A stretch of DNA of 60,297 bases, from assembly GCA_964369465.1 (NCBI GenBank), contig CAYJEX010000009.1, positions 1 through 60,297 on the forward strand. The letters are read 5' to 3'. This DNA comes from CAYJHC01 sp964369465 (GTDB lineage: Bacteria; Bacillota; Clostridia; Peptostreptococcales; Anaerovoracaceae). Made by a program: the position numbers and the translations under genes. Of this stretch, positions 1 to 8,102 are shown piece by piece (within the stretch, counting starts at the first letter, position 1; each line of letters starts with the position of its first letter). The notes beneath the pieces are model-generated. The model saw only the letters and a program-made list of their open reading frames with translations, searched no databases and was not told where the DNA came from.

Positions 1-1
1 A

Positions 2-35
2 AATGCCCCACCATTCTCCGAAATGGTGGGGCATT
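2..35 (-). terminator. Intrinsic terminator of the P-type ATPase gene
   Basis: A perfect 14-bp stem (2-15 with 22-35) encloses a 6-nt loop, and on the minus strand it is followed by a T run that is cut off by the window edge. It lies 35 bp beyond the stop codon of the ATPase gene and could also serve a convergent gene outside the window. Confidence 0.85.
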
Positions 36-70
36 AATAATCTAAATATTTCTCTATACTATCCAACTCC

Positions 71-2695
71 TTATTTCTTGCCTCTGATAAGCCTAGTTAT
101 CTGGATTAAGAATGTTGGAATAAATGCTAGTCCCACAATGTAAGATAAGTTGATAGAGGTTAATGGCTCAACCAAGAATAATCCGTGGAAGATTGGAATT
201 AGCAATACTGCAAATAATAGAAGTGTTCCAGCTATAAATGCATATATTGATGATGGATTATTTTTGAATCCTAGTGCAAATATAGAAGCTTCTCCTCTAC
301 AGTTAAATCCGTGGAATAATCTCGCTAATGACAATGTTGCAAAAGCCATAGTTGCAGCGGTAGCTGGATTGGTTTCCAAACCAATATAGTAAGCGCACAT
401 AGTAACGATAGCAATTAATACGCCTTGCAAGCCTATTGATTTGATTAGAGCTCTATCTAAGATAGATTGGTTAGGATCTCGAGGTTTGTTGTTAAGCAAA
501 TTGTCACGAGATGGTTCCATGCCTATCGCTATTGCAGGTAAACTATCTGTCAAAAGGTTAATAAACAATAAATGGACTGCTTCAAAAGGTGCTGCTAAGC
601 CAACAATTGCTGCATAAACAACTGCCAAAACACCAGCAGTATTTCCAGAAAGAAGGAATCCAATTACATTTTTGATATTTGCATAAACTGCACGTCCGTT
701 CGCAACAGCGCCAATAATCGTTGCAAAGTTATCGTCTGCCAGTATCATAGCGGCTGCGTCTTTACTTACTTCTGTTCCTGTAATTCCCATTGCAACTCCA
801 ATGTCTGCTCGCTTTAACGCTGGAGCATCGTTTACCCCGTCGCCAGTCATAGAAACAATATTGCCTCTTTTTTGCCATGCGTCTACAATCCTTATTTTGT
901 GTTCAGGGGAAACTCTGGCATATACAGAAACGAGAGGAAGTATCTCGTCAAGTTCGTCATCTGAAAGCTGATTAAGTTCTACTCCAGTTAAAGACTTATC
1001 TCCTTCTTCAAAGATTCCGATTTCTCTAGCTATTGCAGTAGCAGTTACTTTATGGTCTCCTGTTATCATAATTGTGTTGATACCTGCTCTTTTTGCATTT
1101 GCAACAGCTTCTTTTGCTTCAGGTCTTGGAGGATCTATCATAGCTACTAATCCAACAAAAATAAAATCGTCTTCGTCTTCAAACACTAGTTGGTTAGGCA
1201 TTTCATCAAATACTTTACACCCGAATGCCAAAACTCTAAGGCCGTTTTCTGAAAAAGCAACATTTGTCTTTTCGATTTCGGCACGAAGCTCATCTGTCAT
1301 AGGAGCAACACCGGCGGAAGTTCTAACTTGAGTAGCGCGAGCAAGTAGAACATCTATAGCGCCTTTAGTAAGCATAACAGGTTTATCACCTAATTCATGC
1401 AATGTGCTCATTAGTTTTCTGTCAGAGTCAAAAGCTAACTCGGAAAGTCTAGGATGTTTTGCCCTAAAAGTAACTTCATCTATGCCCATGTTATCGCCTA
1501 TGTGAACAAGTGCGATTTCGGTAGGATCACCGATTTCTTCTCCTGTAGATCTGTCTGTAGTTGCGTCACTACTTAATAGTGCGATATGTAGGAATAAGTT
1601 TTGAACATCAATGTCTATGTCCAAGGTAGTATCATCTAATATTTTTCCATCTATATATAATTTTTGAACAGTCATTTTGTTTTGTGTTAATGTACCTGTT
1701 TTGTCTGAACAAACAACAGAGACAGAGCCTAAACTTTCTACTGCCTTTAGTTCTTTAATTATGGCTTTTTCTTTAGCCATTTTCTGTGTTCCTATTGCTA
1801 AGACTATAGTAACGATTGAAGAAAGTGCTTCAGGTATTGCGGCAACAGCAAGTGCTACAGCAAACATCAGAGAATCAATTACTGGCATTCCCGTACGGAA
1901 AACAGAAAGAGCAAATACAATCACACATACTATTAGTATACCGGCAGCCAATTTCTTCGAAAAATTATCAAGACTAATTTGAAGCGGAGTCTTTCTTTGT
2001 TTTGTTTGGTTCATCAAGGCCGCAATTTTGCCTAGTTGTGTATCCATTCCAGTTCCAGTAATAACTGCCAATGCACGTCCGTAAGTAACTAGTGAGCCAG
2101 AGAAAACCATGTTTTTTCTATCGCCGACAGTAATTTCTTCTCCTGGGATAGAGTCTGAAATTTTTTCGACACTTTCGGATTCGCCCGTTAATGCAGCTTC
2201 ATCTACTTTTAAAGAAAAATTATCAATTATTCTTCCATCAGCAACGATTAAGTCACCAGCTTCAAGTAATATTATATCGCCCGGAACTAGTTCTTTAGAA
2301 GCAACTTCAACTAGAGCGTCATTTCTAAAAACTTTTGCAGACGGACTAGACATTGCTTTTAAACTTTCTAACGATTTCTCTGCTCTTACATATTGAACAG
2401 TACCAAGAATAGCATTTAAAAGTAACACTGCAAATATTACAATTGTACTTTCTCCTTTGCCAGATATCATAGATATAACAGCGGCAATACAGAGAATAAG
2501 CACAAGCAGGTCTTTGAACTGCATACAGAATATTTTAAAAATACTGTCTTTAGATTCTTCGATTAAGCTGTTAGAGCCATATTCGTCTATTCTTTTTTTT
2601 GCCTCTTCAGGGGACAGACCTTTTCTGCTTGTTTCGTATATTTCAAATACTTCATCGCTAGATTTGGTCCAAAATTTGATGTTTTTTAAATCCAA
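71..2695 (-). CDS. Calcium-type P-type ATPase (P2 family)
   Basis: Membrane cation pump, most likely exporting Ca2+ (Mn2+ is possible) at the cost of ATP. Visible in order: N-terminal cation-ATPase domain (residues 1-60), M1-M2, actuator domain with LTGES (about 169-173), PEAL in M4 (288-291), phosphorylation motif DKTGTLT (Asp331), nucleotide-binding domain, hinge TGDGVNDAP, and NLLTDSLPA in M6, followed by four more membrane segments. PEAL plus the M6 N-x-x-T-D pattern is typical of Ca2+ pumps. I start at TTG 2695, 8 nt after a full AAGGAGG; an upstream in-frame ATG (2731) lies inside the leader hairpin and lacks a ribosome site. Length 874 aa is normal. Monocistronic, with its own promoter and terminator. 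The ion is inferred. Confidence 0.93.
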   Translation of the reverse strand: MDLKNIKFWTKSSDEVFEIYETSRKGLSPEEAKKRIDEYGSNSLIEESKDSIFKIFCMQFKDLLVLILCIAAVISMISGKGESTIVIFAVLLLNAILGTVQYVRAEKSLESLKAMSSPSAKVFRNDALVEVASKELVPGDIILLEAGDLIVADGRIIDNFSLKVDEAALTGESESVEKISDSIPGEEITVGDRKNMVFSGSLVTYGRALAVITGTGMDTQLGKIAALMNQTKQRKTPLQISLDNFSKKLAAGILIVCVIVFALSVFRTGMPVIDSLMFAVALAVAAIPEALSSIVTIVLAIGTQKMAKEKAIIKELKAVESLGSVSVVCSDKTGTLTQNKMTVQKLYIDGKILDDTTLDIDIDVQNLFLHIALLSSDATTDRSTGEEIGDPTEIALVHIGDNMGIDEVTFRAKHPRLSELAFDSDRKLMSTLHELGDKPVMLTKGAIDVLLARATQVRTSAGVAPMTDELRAEIEKTNVAFSENGLRVLAFGCKVFDEMPNQLVFEDEDDFIFVGLVAMIDPPRPEAKEAVANAKRAGINTIMITGDHKVTATAIAREIGIFEEGDKSLTGVELNQLSDDELDEILPLVSVYARVSPEHKIRIVDAWQKRGNIVSMTGDGVNDAPALKRADIGVAMGITGTEVSKDAAAMILADDNFATIIGAVANGRAVYANIKNVIGFLLSGNTAGVLAVVYAAIVGLAAPFEAVHLLFINLLTDSLPAIAIGMEPSRDNLLNNKPRDPNQSILDRALIKSIGLQGVLIAIVTMCAYYIGLETNPATAATMAFATLSLARLFHGFNCRGEASIFALGFKNNPSSIYAFIAGTLLLFAVLLIPIFHGLFLVEPLTSINLSYIVGLAFIPTFLIQITRLIRGKK

Positions 2696-2712
2696 AATAA
2701 ATTCCTCCTTAA

Positions 2713-2760
2713 TAAAAAAGCTTTTCTGCAAGTCAAGGCCGCACAGAAAAGTCTTGTTGT
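2713..2760 (-). promoter_or_regulatory. Leader hairpin with T tract (possible attenuator)
   Basis: On the minus strand an 8-bp stem (2751-2744 with 2728-2721) with a 15-nt loop is followed directly by CTTTTTT, just before the ATPase ribosome binding site. It has the form of an intrinsic terminator inside the 5' leader. An upstream hairpin, with ACATCAA (2807-2801) pairing TTGATGT (2784-2778), precedes it. This resembles a transcription-attenuation leader, but I recognise no known riboswitch class. Confidence 0.45.
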
Positions 2761-2841
2761 ATCATAGACTGCATACACATCAAGCCCATAACGTTGGAAA
2801 GGTTGATGTACAGCGAAAATTACTTCCTTTTTACACATTGA

Positions 2842-2870
2842 ATTATACCCATTTATCGTTAAAGTGTCAA
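2842..2870 (-). promoter_or_regulatory. Sigma-A promoter of the ATPase gene
   Basis: Exact consensus: TTGACA (2870-2865), 17-bp spacer, TATAAT (2847-2842). Transcription should begin near 2835, giving a leader of about 140 nt before the TTG start at 2695. The remaining 2871-3074 stretch, between this promoter and the end of hisE, contains no gene or clear terminator that I can see. Confidence 0.85.
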
Positions 2871-3074
2871 GGCTATAGAGCGTGTGTGAACATGCAAAAT
2901 TTGTTCGAAATATGTCTGAACATCATGTGAAACATGTGTAAAAACGCGTTTCCATTGTGTAAAGTAAGTAAACTATTCGCTGTGTAGGGTAAATAAATTT
3001 TCATTAGTCACTTTGAAAATCGTCAAGAATGAAATATTCGCTTATGACGAACTCCCATAGATTAAAGACTCCAA

Positions 3075-3443
3075 TTATGAGTTAGGATTGGAAACTGTTT
3101 TTGTTTTTAAGTTACCAATTTTATTGCTTCTCTCATTTAAAATATCTTCTATTTCTCCAAGTGCGATATTTCTCTCTGCGAGCAAAGTTAATAAATGAAA
3201 GATCAAATCACAAACTTCCTCTTTCAATTCTACAGTATTGTTTTGAGATAAATTATTGTCTAATGCTGGGGAAGAAGATATAGTAGAATTTTTAGCTGCG
3301 ATAATAGTTTCAGAACATTCTTCTCCAAGTTTTTTTAAAATTTTATCTAATCCCGATTCAAACAAATAAGAAGTGTAGGATCCTTCTGTAGGATTTTCTT
3401 TTCTGTCAAGTATGACACTATATAGATTTTCAATTGACTTCAT
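3075..3443 (-). CDS. hisE: Phosphoribosyl-ATP pyrophosphatase HisE
   Basis: Hydrolyses phosphoribosyl-ATP to phosphoribosyl-AMP, the second step of histidine synthesis. The MazG-like all-alpha fold is recognised from GEECSETIIAAKN and EEVCDLIFHLLTLLAE, which carry the acidic metal ligands. Start ATG 3443 follows GGAG; the frame is open further upstream but without a ribosome site. 122 aa, slightly longer than usual because about 18 extra residues rich in Ser and Asn sit between the two acidic motifs. It is a stand-alone protein; its usual fusion partner HisI is instead fused to HisF in this operon. Last gene of the his operon, separated from hisA by a 122-bp gap containing a GC-rich inverted repeat. 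Confidence 0.92.
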   Translation of the reverse strand: MKSIENLYSVILDRKENPTEGSYTSYLFESGLDKILKKLGEECSETIIAAKNSTISSSPALDNNLSQNNTVELKEEVCDLIFHLLTLLAERNIALGEIEDILNERSNKIGNLKTKTVSNPNS

Positions 3444-3480
3444 GATTATTCTCCTAAAATAATTTTGGTGATATATTGTT

Positions 3481-3536
3481 TGTCTGCCGACCCGCATGGC
3501 GACTTGTCTATAAATAGGTAGACAGGCAGGCGAGCA
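3481..3536. repeat. GC-rich inverted-repeat element between hisA and hisE
   Basis: Markedly GC-richer than the surrounding DNA. Contains TGTCTA (3505-3510) opposite TAGACA (3519-3524), and CTGCC (3484-3488) opposite GGCAG (3525-3529), which together would fold into a branched or bulged hairpin. Its composition and position inside an operon suggest a small dispersed repeat (MITE/REP-like). No second copy is in this window, so repeat status is unproven. Confidence 0.45.
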
Positions 3537-3565
3537 CATTAACCTCTTGGATTTTGTGAAAAATG

Positions 3566-4282
3566 TTATCTCGAAATTTCCAAAGCTTCGGCCAAAGTTA
3601 ATTTTCCAGAATAAAGCGATTTGCCACAAATGGCACCATATATATTCATATCTCTCAATTTTTTTATATCTTCTGGTCCAGAGACTCCTCCGCTTGCAAT
3701 GAGTTTAAGTTCAGGCAAGAAAAGTTTTAGTTGTTTTAGATGTTCGAGATTTACGCCAGTTAGTGTTCCATCTCTTCCAATATCTGTGTATGTTATTGTT
3801 TCAACGCCAAAAGATGACATCATAGAGGCGAGGACAGTATAGTCAATGGTGCTTTTTTTTGTCCATCCTTCTACAGCTACGTATCCATCTTTTGCATCTA
3901 TTCCCACTATGATTTTTTCGCCGAAGGAAGAGACGGCTTGTTTTACAATGTTTGGATTTTTCACAGCTACAGATCCCAACACAACTTGAGAAACTCCTAC
4001 ACTTAACCACTCATTTACATGATCTAATGTCCTAATCCCTCCGCCTAAGTCAACTTTCAAATTTGTATTTTTGATTATATCTTTAATAACTGATACGTTG
4101 ATTGGATGACCGGCTTTTGCTCCGTCTAAATCTACAACATGAAGATATTTTGCGCCTTGTGATTCGAAAGATTTTGCGGCTGCAAGAGGACTTTCGTACA
4201 CTTCATGTGCAGTTTCATATTCGCCTTTAACTAATCTAACACATTTGCCATCAATAATGTCTATTGCAGGGAAAATAATCAT
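3566..4282 (-). CDS. hisA: ProFAR isomerase HisA
   Basis: Phosphoribosylformimino-5-aminoimidazole carboxamide ribotide isomerase, a (beta/alpha)8 barrel catalysing the Amadori rearrangement in histidine synthesis. It opens with FPAIDIIDGKCVRLVKG, where Asp8 is the catalytic acid; it also has DLDGAKAG, the GGGIR phosphate-binding motif, the second catalytic Asp in YTDIGRDGTL, and ASGGV near the end. 238 aa is the normal length. An in-frame TAA lies two codons before ATG 4282, so the start is fixed. No good ribosome site lies adjacent; AAAGGAG (4329-4323) is about 40 nt upstream, separated by a small hairpin. Between hisH and hisE in the operon. Confidence 0.95.
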   Translation of the reverse strand: MIIFPAIDIIDGKCVRLVKGEYETAHEVYESPLAAAKSFESQGAKYLHVVDLDGAKAGHPINVSVIKDIIKNTNLKVDLGGGIRTLDHVNEWLSVGVSQVVLGSVAVKNPNIVKQAVSSFGEKIIVGIDAKDGYVAVEGWTKKSTIDYTVLASMMSSFGVETITYTDIGRDGTLTGVNLEHLKQLKLFLPELKLIASGGVSGPEDIKKLRDMNIYGAICGKSLYSGKLTLAEALEISR

Positions 4283-4403
4283 CGTTTATTTTGCACAATA
4301 TGTTTCTACTAACTTTTGTGCTCTCCTTTCTAATTGTAGTGGTTCAGAAAATGCAATATAGGAAGCTTGTTTTGTTTCTATTTACAATAATACGTAATAA
4401 GCT

Positions 4404-5006
4404 TTATTTACATAATTTAATAAAGTTACTTAACATTTTTAGACCCACCGCGGAACTCTTTTCTGGATGGTATTGGGCACCGTACACGTAGCCTTTTGAA
4501 ACTAGAGCAGGTAATTTTTCACCATATTCTGTATAATAGACAACGTCTTCAGGGAGAGCGTTTGCTTTATATGAATGGACAAAATATACGTAAGGGCTGT
4601 CTTCGATACCATTTGTCAAAGCACATTCTTTGTTTTTTTTAAGACTATTCCATCCCATATGTGGGATTTTCAGTCCGTTTGAATTTATTTTTGTTACGCT
4701 TCCATTTAAAAGGCCTAAACCTTTTGTAATATCAAACTCATGGCTTTCTTCAAATAGCATTTGCATACCTAAACAAATTCCTAGTAAAGGTTTTTTTTGG
4801 GTAGATGAAAGAAGAGTTTCAATTAGGCCGCTCTCTTCAAGGTTTTGCATGGACTGTTTAAAAGCTCCAACACCAGGAAGGATTAATCCAGAAGCATTTT
4901 CTAATTCAGCTTTGTTTTTAGTTACTACAACATCAGCACCTAAAAAATCCAAGGCGTTTTTCACTGAAAATAAATTTCCTGCTCCGTAATCTATTAATGC
5001 TATCAT
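4404..5006 (-). CDS. hisH: Imidazole glycerol phosphate synthase, glutaminase subunit HisH
   Basis: Class I glutamine amidotransferase supplying ammonia to HisF. The nucleophile Cys is in GICLGMQ and the catalytic His-x-Glu is in YHPEKS near the C-terminus; an oxyanion strand motif (LILPGVGAF) is present. 200 aa, standard. I chose ATG 5006 (MIALIDYGAGN), preceded by AAAGGAG at good spacing, over an ATG seven codons earlier. Its partner hisF lies 78 bp upstream, fused to hisI. Confidence 0.95.
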   Translation of the reverse strand: MIALIDYGAGNLFSVKNALDFLGADVVVTKNKAELENASGLILPGVGAFKQSMQNLEESGLIETLLSSTQKKPLLGICLGMQMLFEESHEFDITKGLGLLNGSVTKINSNGLKIPHMGWNSLKKNKECALTNGIEDSPYVYFVHSYKANALPEDVVYYTEYGEKLPALVSKGYVYGAQYHPEKSSAVGLKMLSNFIKLCK

Positions 5007-5083
5007 TTTTTCTCCTTTAAAATACATAATTCACATCAAAACGTTTTTTGCATTGGTAGTGAAAAGGAAAGCTCAAGAGTATT

Positions 5084-6271
5084 TTAGTCTACTATATTGA
5101 AAAAACAAGATGAAGAACCAGTGTGGCATGCGTTTCCTGTTTGTTCAACTTTAAGTAGGAGTGTATCTAAGTCGCAATCGGCGAGGATAGATATTATTTT
5201 TTGCGTGTGTCCACTTGTTTCTCCTTTGTGCCAAAGTGCATTTCTAGATCTGGAGTAAAAGTAGGTATATCCTGTTTCTAATGATTTAGTAAGACTCTCC
5301 AAATTCATATATGCTAACATCAAAACTTCGTTTGTGTTTGCGTCTTGAATGATTGCTGGGATTAAATCACTTTTTTTAAAAAGAAAATCAAGGGATATAC
5401 TAGAGTCAGCAATATTTAAATCACTATACTTTTTGTTTAAGTGAATTTTGCCATTTGTTATTCCTCTTCCGTTATTTTCAGAAGCAGATTTTTCTTTAAT
5501 TACTGAGTTTGATAATCGAACACTTATATTTTTTGATAAGAGGTGATTTTTAACTTCTCCTATTTCTAATTCTCTATAGTGAAAAAGCGAGGCGGCTAAT
5601 GCTGCATCTGCGTTGGTTTGTTCGAAAACTTCTGAAAAGTCATCTAAGTTGCCACAACCACCCGAAGCAATTACAGGAATTGAAACAGCGTTGCATATAG
5701 CGTTTGTCATTTCAATGTCAAATCCAGTTTTGGTTCCATCTGCATCTATTGAATTGAGGAGTATTTCGCCTGCGCCTAACTGTTCTGCTTCTATTGCCCA
5801 TGAAATCGCTTCTTTTTCTGTAAGAACATTTCCGCCATTTGTGGTTACAACATACTTTCCGTCGCTATCTCTTTTTGCATCTATAGCAACAACAACACAT
5901 TGGCTTCCAAATTTCTCGGCTGCATCTTTAATAAGCTGAGGGTTTTTAACTGCTGCTGAGTTTACAGAAATTTTGTCTGCGCCTGCACGAAGTAGAGAGG
6001 CAAAATCTTCTACAGTTCTGATTCCGCCGCCAACGGTAAGTGGAACAAAGACTTTCTGTGCTACTCTTTTTACCATTTCGACAGTAGTGCCTCGGTTGTC
6101 ATTTGTTGCATTAATATCTAGAAACGTAATTTCATCAGCACCTTGGTTGTTGTACATTATGGCGCACTCTACAGGATCTCCAACGTCTTTGATGTCTTCA
6201 AAATTTATTCCTTTTACAACCCGTCCGTTCGCGATATCAAGGCAGGGTATAATCCTTTTTGTTAGTGCCAT
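5084..6271 (-). CDS. hisFI: HisF-HisI fusion: IGP synthase cyclase and PR-AMP cyclohydrolase
   Basis: One 395-residue chain carrying two histidine enzymes. Residues 1-250 are HisF, the cyclase barrel of imidazole glycerol phosphate synthase: catalytic Asp11 in PCLDIANGRVVKG, Asp131 in AIDAKRD, and phosphate motifs GGGIR and ASGGCG. A low-complexity linker (about 253-290) follows, then HisI at 294-395, with the Mg/Zn motif DCDLDT (365-370) and the cysteines of GNACHTGSSSCF (Cys382, Cys389). HisI opens the PR-AMP ring and HisF acts two steps later. HisI is more usually fused to HisE, so this pairing is uncommon. Both halves look intact. A GGAG ribosome site precedes ATG 6271. Confidence 0.93.
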   Translation of the reverse strand: MALTKRIIPCLDIANGRVVKGINFEDIKDVGDPVECAIMYNNQGADEITFLDINATNDNRGTTVEMVKRVAQKVFVPLTVGGGIRTVEDFASLLRAGADKISVNSAAVKNPQLIKDAAEKFGSQCVVVAIDAKRDSDGKYVVTTNGGNVLTEKEAISWAIEAEQLGAGEILLNSIDADGTKTGFDIEMTNAICNAVSIPVIASGGCGNLDDFSEVFEQTNADAALAASLFHYRELEIGEVKNHLLSKNISVRLSNSVIKEKSASENNGRGITNGKIHLNKKYSDLNIADSSISLDFLFKKSDLIPAIIQDANTNEVLMLAYMNLESLTKSLETGYTYFYSRSRNALWHKGETSGHTQKIISILADCDLDTLLLKVEQTGNACHTGSSSCFFNIVD

Positions 6272-6400
6272 AGTAATCTCCTATTTGAATATTAGTAATG
6301 TATATTTCAAATAATATATAAACGTATATATTATATCTAGCGATAAGTAATTCTAATGTAAATCGCGTTAAGGTACTTGTGCGATTAGTCCATGCTGGGG

Positions 6401-6979
6401 TTATAAAGAACCTTTAGTAGTGAGAAGTCCAGTGCCTTCGTCTTTTGCAGCTATTCTTAGTGCGTGTGCAAAAGCTTTGAAAAGTGCTTCGCATTTATGA
6501 TGGTCATTTTCACCGTAAAGACACTTTAGGTGAAGTGTAATGAGACTAGTTGATGCAAAAGCTTTGAAAAACTCTGCAATAGAGTCGCTTTCTAATTCGC
6601 CAATATTTTTCCACATATAATCAGCGCTATAAACACAGTATGGCCTTCCTGAAATATCTATAGAACAAAACGCAAGGGCTTCATCCATAGGGCAGTAGAA
6701 TGAACCAAATCTGGCAATTCCGACTTTATCACCTATGGCATCTTTGAATGCAGTGCCTAAAACTAGGCCAATGTCTTCGACAGTGTGGTGATCGTCAACT
6801 TCTAAATCGCCAACACAAAGAATTGATCCTCCAAAGCCCGAATGCTTGAAAAATGCTGTTAGCATATGATCGAAAAACCCAATTCCCGTAGATATCTCTC
6901 CGACTTCTGGATTATCTAAATTTAACGTGATTTGTATGTTAGTTTCCTTTGTGGTTCGCTTAGCTTCGCTTTTTCTCAT
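6401..6979 (-). CDS. hisB: Imidazoleglycerol-phosphate dehydratase HisB
   Basis: Mn-dependent dehydratase converting imidazole glycerol phosphate to imidazole acetol phosphate. The paired His clusters that bind two metals are visible as DDHHTVED and NDHHKCEALFKAFAHAL, and the N-terminal GFFDHML is conserved. 192 aa corresponds to the monofunctional dehydratase; there is no histidinol-phosphatase domain, so that activity must come from a gene elsewhere. AAAGGAG lies 7 nt before the ATG. Directly downstream of hisC (22 bp). Confidence 0.95.
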   Translation of the reverse strand: MRKSEAKRTTKETNIQITLNLDNPEVGEISTGIGFFDHMLTAFFKHSGFGGSILCVGDLEVDDHHTVEDIGLVLGTAFKDAIGDKVGIARFGSFYCPMDEALAFCSIDISGRPYCVYSADYMWKNIGELESDSIAEFFKAFASTSLITLHLKCLYGENDHHKCEALFKAFAHALRIAAKDEGTGLLTTKGSL

Positions 6980-7001
6980 TTTACTTTCTCCTTTTCAAAC
7001 T

Positions 7002-8039
7002 TTACTTAATAACACCTATTTCTTGCATTGCATTTAAAAAGGCTGTGTTCTCGTCTTCTGTTCCAACAGTTATCCTTAAATAATCTCCGAATGGCTTTAT
7101 TGCTACTCCTTTGCTTAGAAGCATATTGCTTATTTCGGTGCTATTTTGTGCTTTTGCAAACAGGAAATTACCTGAAGGAGCATTTATATCAAAGTAAGGT
7201 ATTAATGCATCATACAATCTTTTTCTTTCTGATTTGATGGAATTGATTCGATTTTCGATTATTTTTTTGTTGCTATATATTATATTTCCAAGCAATTGAG
7301 TTAAACCGTTTACATTGTAAGGAGATTTCACTTTTTTTAGAAGGTCAATATAATAATTATTGCTAATAAAAAAGCCTAGGCGTGCATTCGCAAAACCAAT
7401 TCCTTTAGAAGCTGTCTTTAGTATTATTAGGTTGTTGTATTCGCTATAATATGGTATAAAGCTTTCCTCGCCAAAATCCATATAAGCTTCATCTAAGACA
7501 ATGAGAGCCTCTGTTGAATTTAGAATGTTGTGTATTTCATCTGTTGTGATCCCATGCGAAGTTGGATTGCAGGGATTTGAGAAAAGCACTATAGAGGGAT
7601 CATGCTCTTTGATTGAGTTAATAATAAAATCGCCATTAAAATCTGTTATGCAGTCGGGTTTTTTGACAATAACTAGATTTATTCCTGCCAAATCAGCATA
7701 AAAGTTGTACATCGAAAAATCAGGGGCAAAAATCAACAACTTTTGATTTCCCACCATGTTTGAAATTATAATTGAAAGAAGCTCATCAGAACCATTTCCT
7801 AATACAATATGATTGGGATCTATGTTATAGTATTCGCCAAAACTTACACATACATCTTTTGCAGAGGGATCAGGGTATCGGTTAAAGTCAAAATCAGCTA
7901 GAGCGTTTTTAAACTCATCTAAAATTTTCTCTGGAATAGGGAAGCATCCTTCATTTGCGTCCATTCTTACGGCTGGATGATATGTCGCTGCGTGGTATGG
8001 TTTAAGTTGTGATAAATTATCAGGTGTTATATATTTCAT
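7002..8039 (-). CDS. hisC: Histidinol-phosphate aminotransferase HisC
   Basis: PLP-dependent class I/II aminotransferase producing histidinol phosphate. Fold-type I landmarks: RMDANEGCFPIPEKILDEF at the N-terminus, LGNGSDELL, the Asp of LIVLDEAYMDF, and the Schiff-base Lys in KTASKGIGFANARLGF. 345 aa is typical for Firmicutes HisC. Ribosome site GAGAG before ATG 8039. Follows hisZG directly (about 63 bp), where hisD would normally be expected. Confidence 0.94.
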   Translation of the reverse strand: MKYITPDNLSQLKPYHAATYHPAVRMDANEGCFPIPEKILDEFKNALADFDFNRYPDPSAKDVCVSFGEYYNIDPNHIVLGNGSDELLSIIISNMVGNQKLLIFAPDFSMYNFYADLAGINLVIVKKPDCITDFNGDFIINSIKEHDPSIVLFSNPCNPTSHGITTDEIHNILNSTEALIVLDEAYMDFGEESFIPYYSEYNNLIILKTASKGIGFANARLGFFISNNYYIDLLKKVKSPYNVNGLTQLLGNIIYSNKKIIENRINSIKSERKRLYDALIPYFDINAPSGNFLFAKAQNSTEISNMLLSKGVAIKPFGDYLRITVGTEDENTAFLNAMQEIGVIK

Positions 8040-8102
8040 AGTATACTCTCTCGTTTCGTATGGTTATAATTTAATAATATTTTTTGAAAAAAGTTACGGG
8101 TT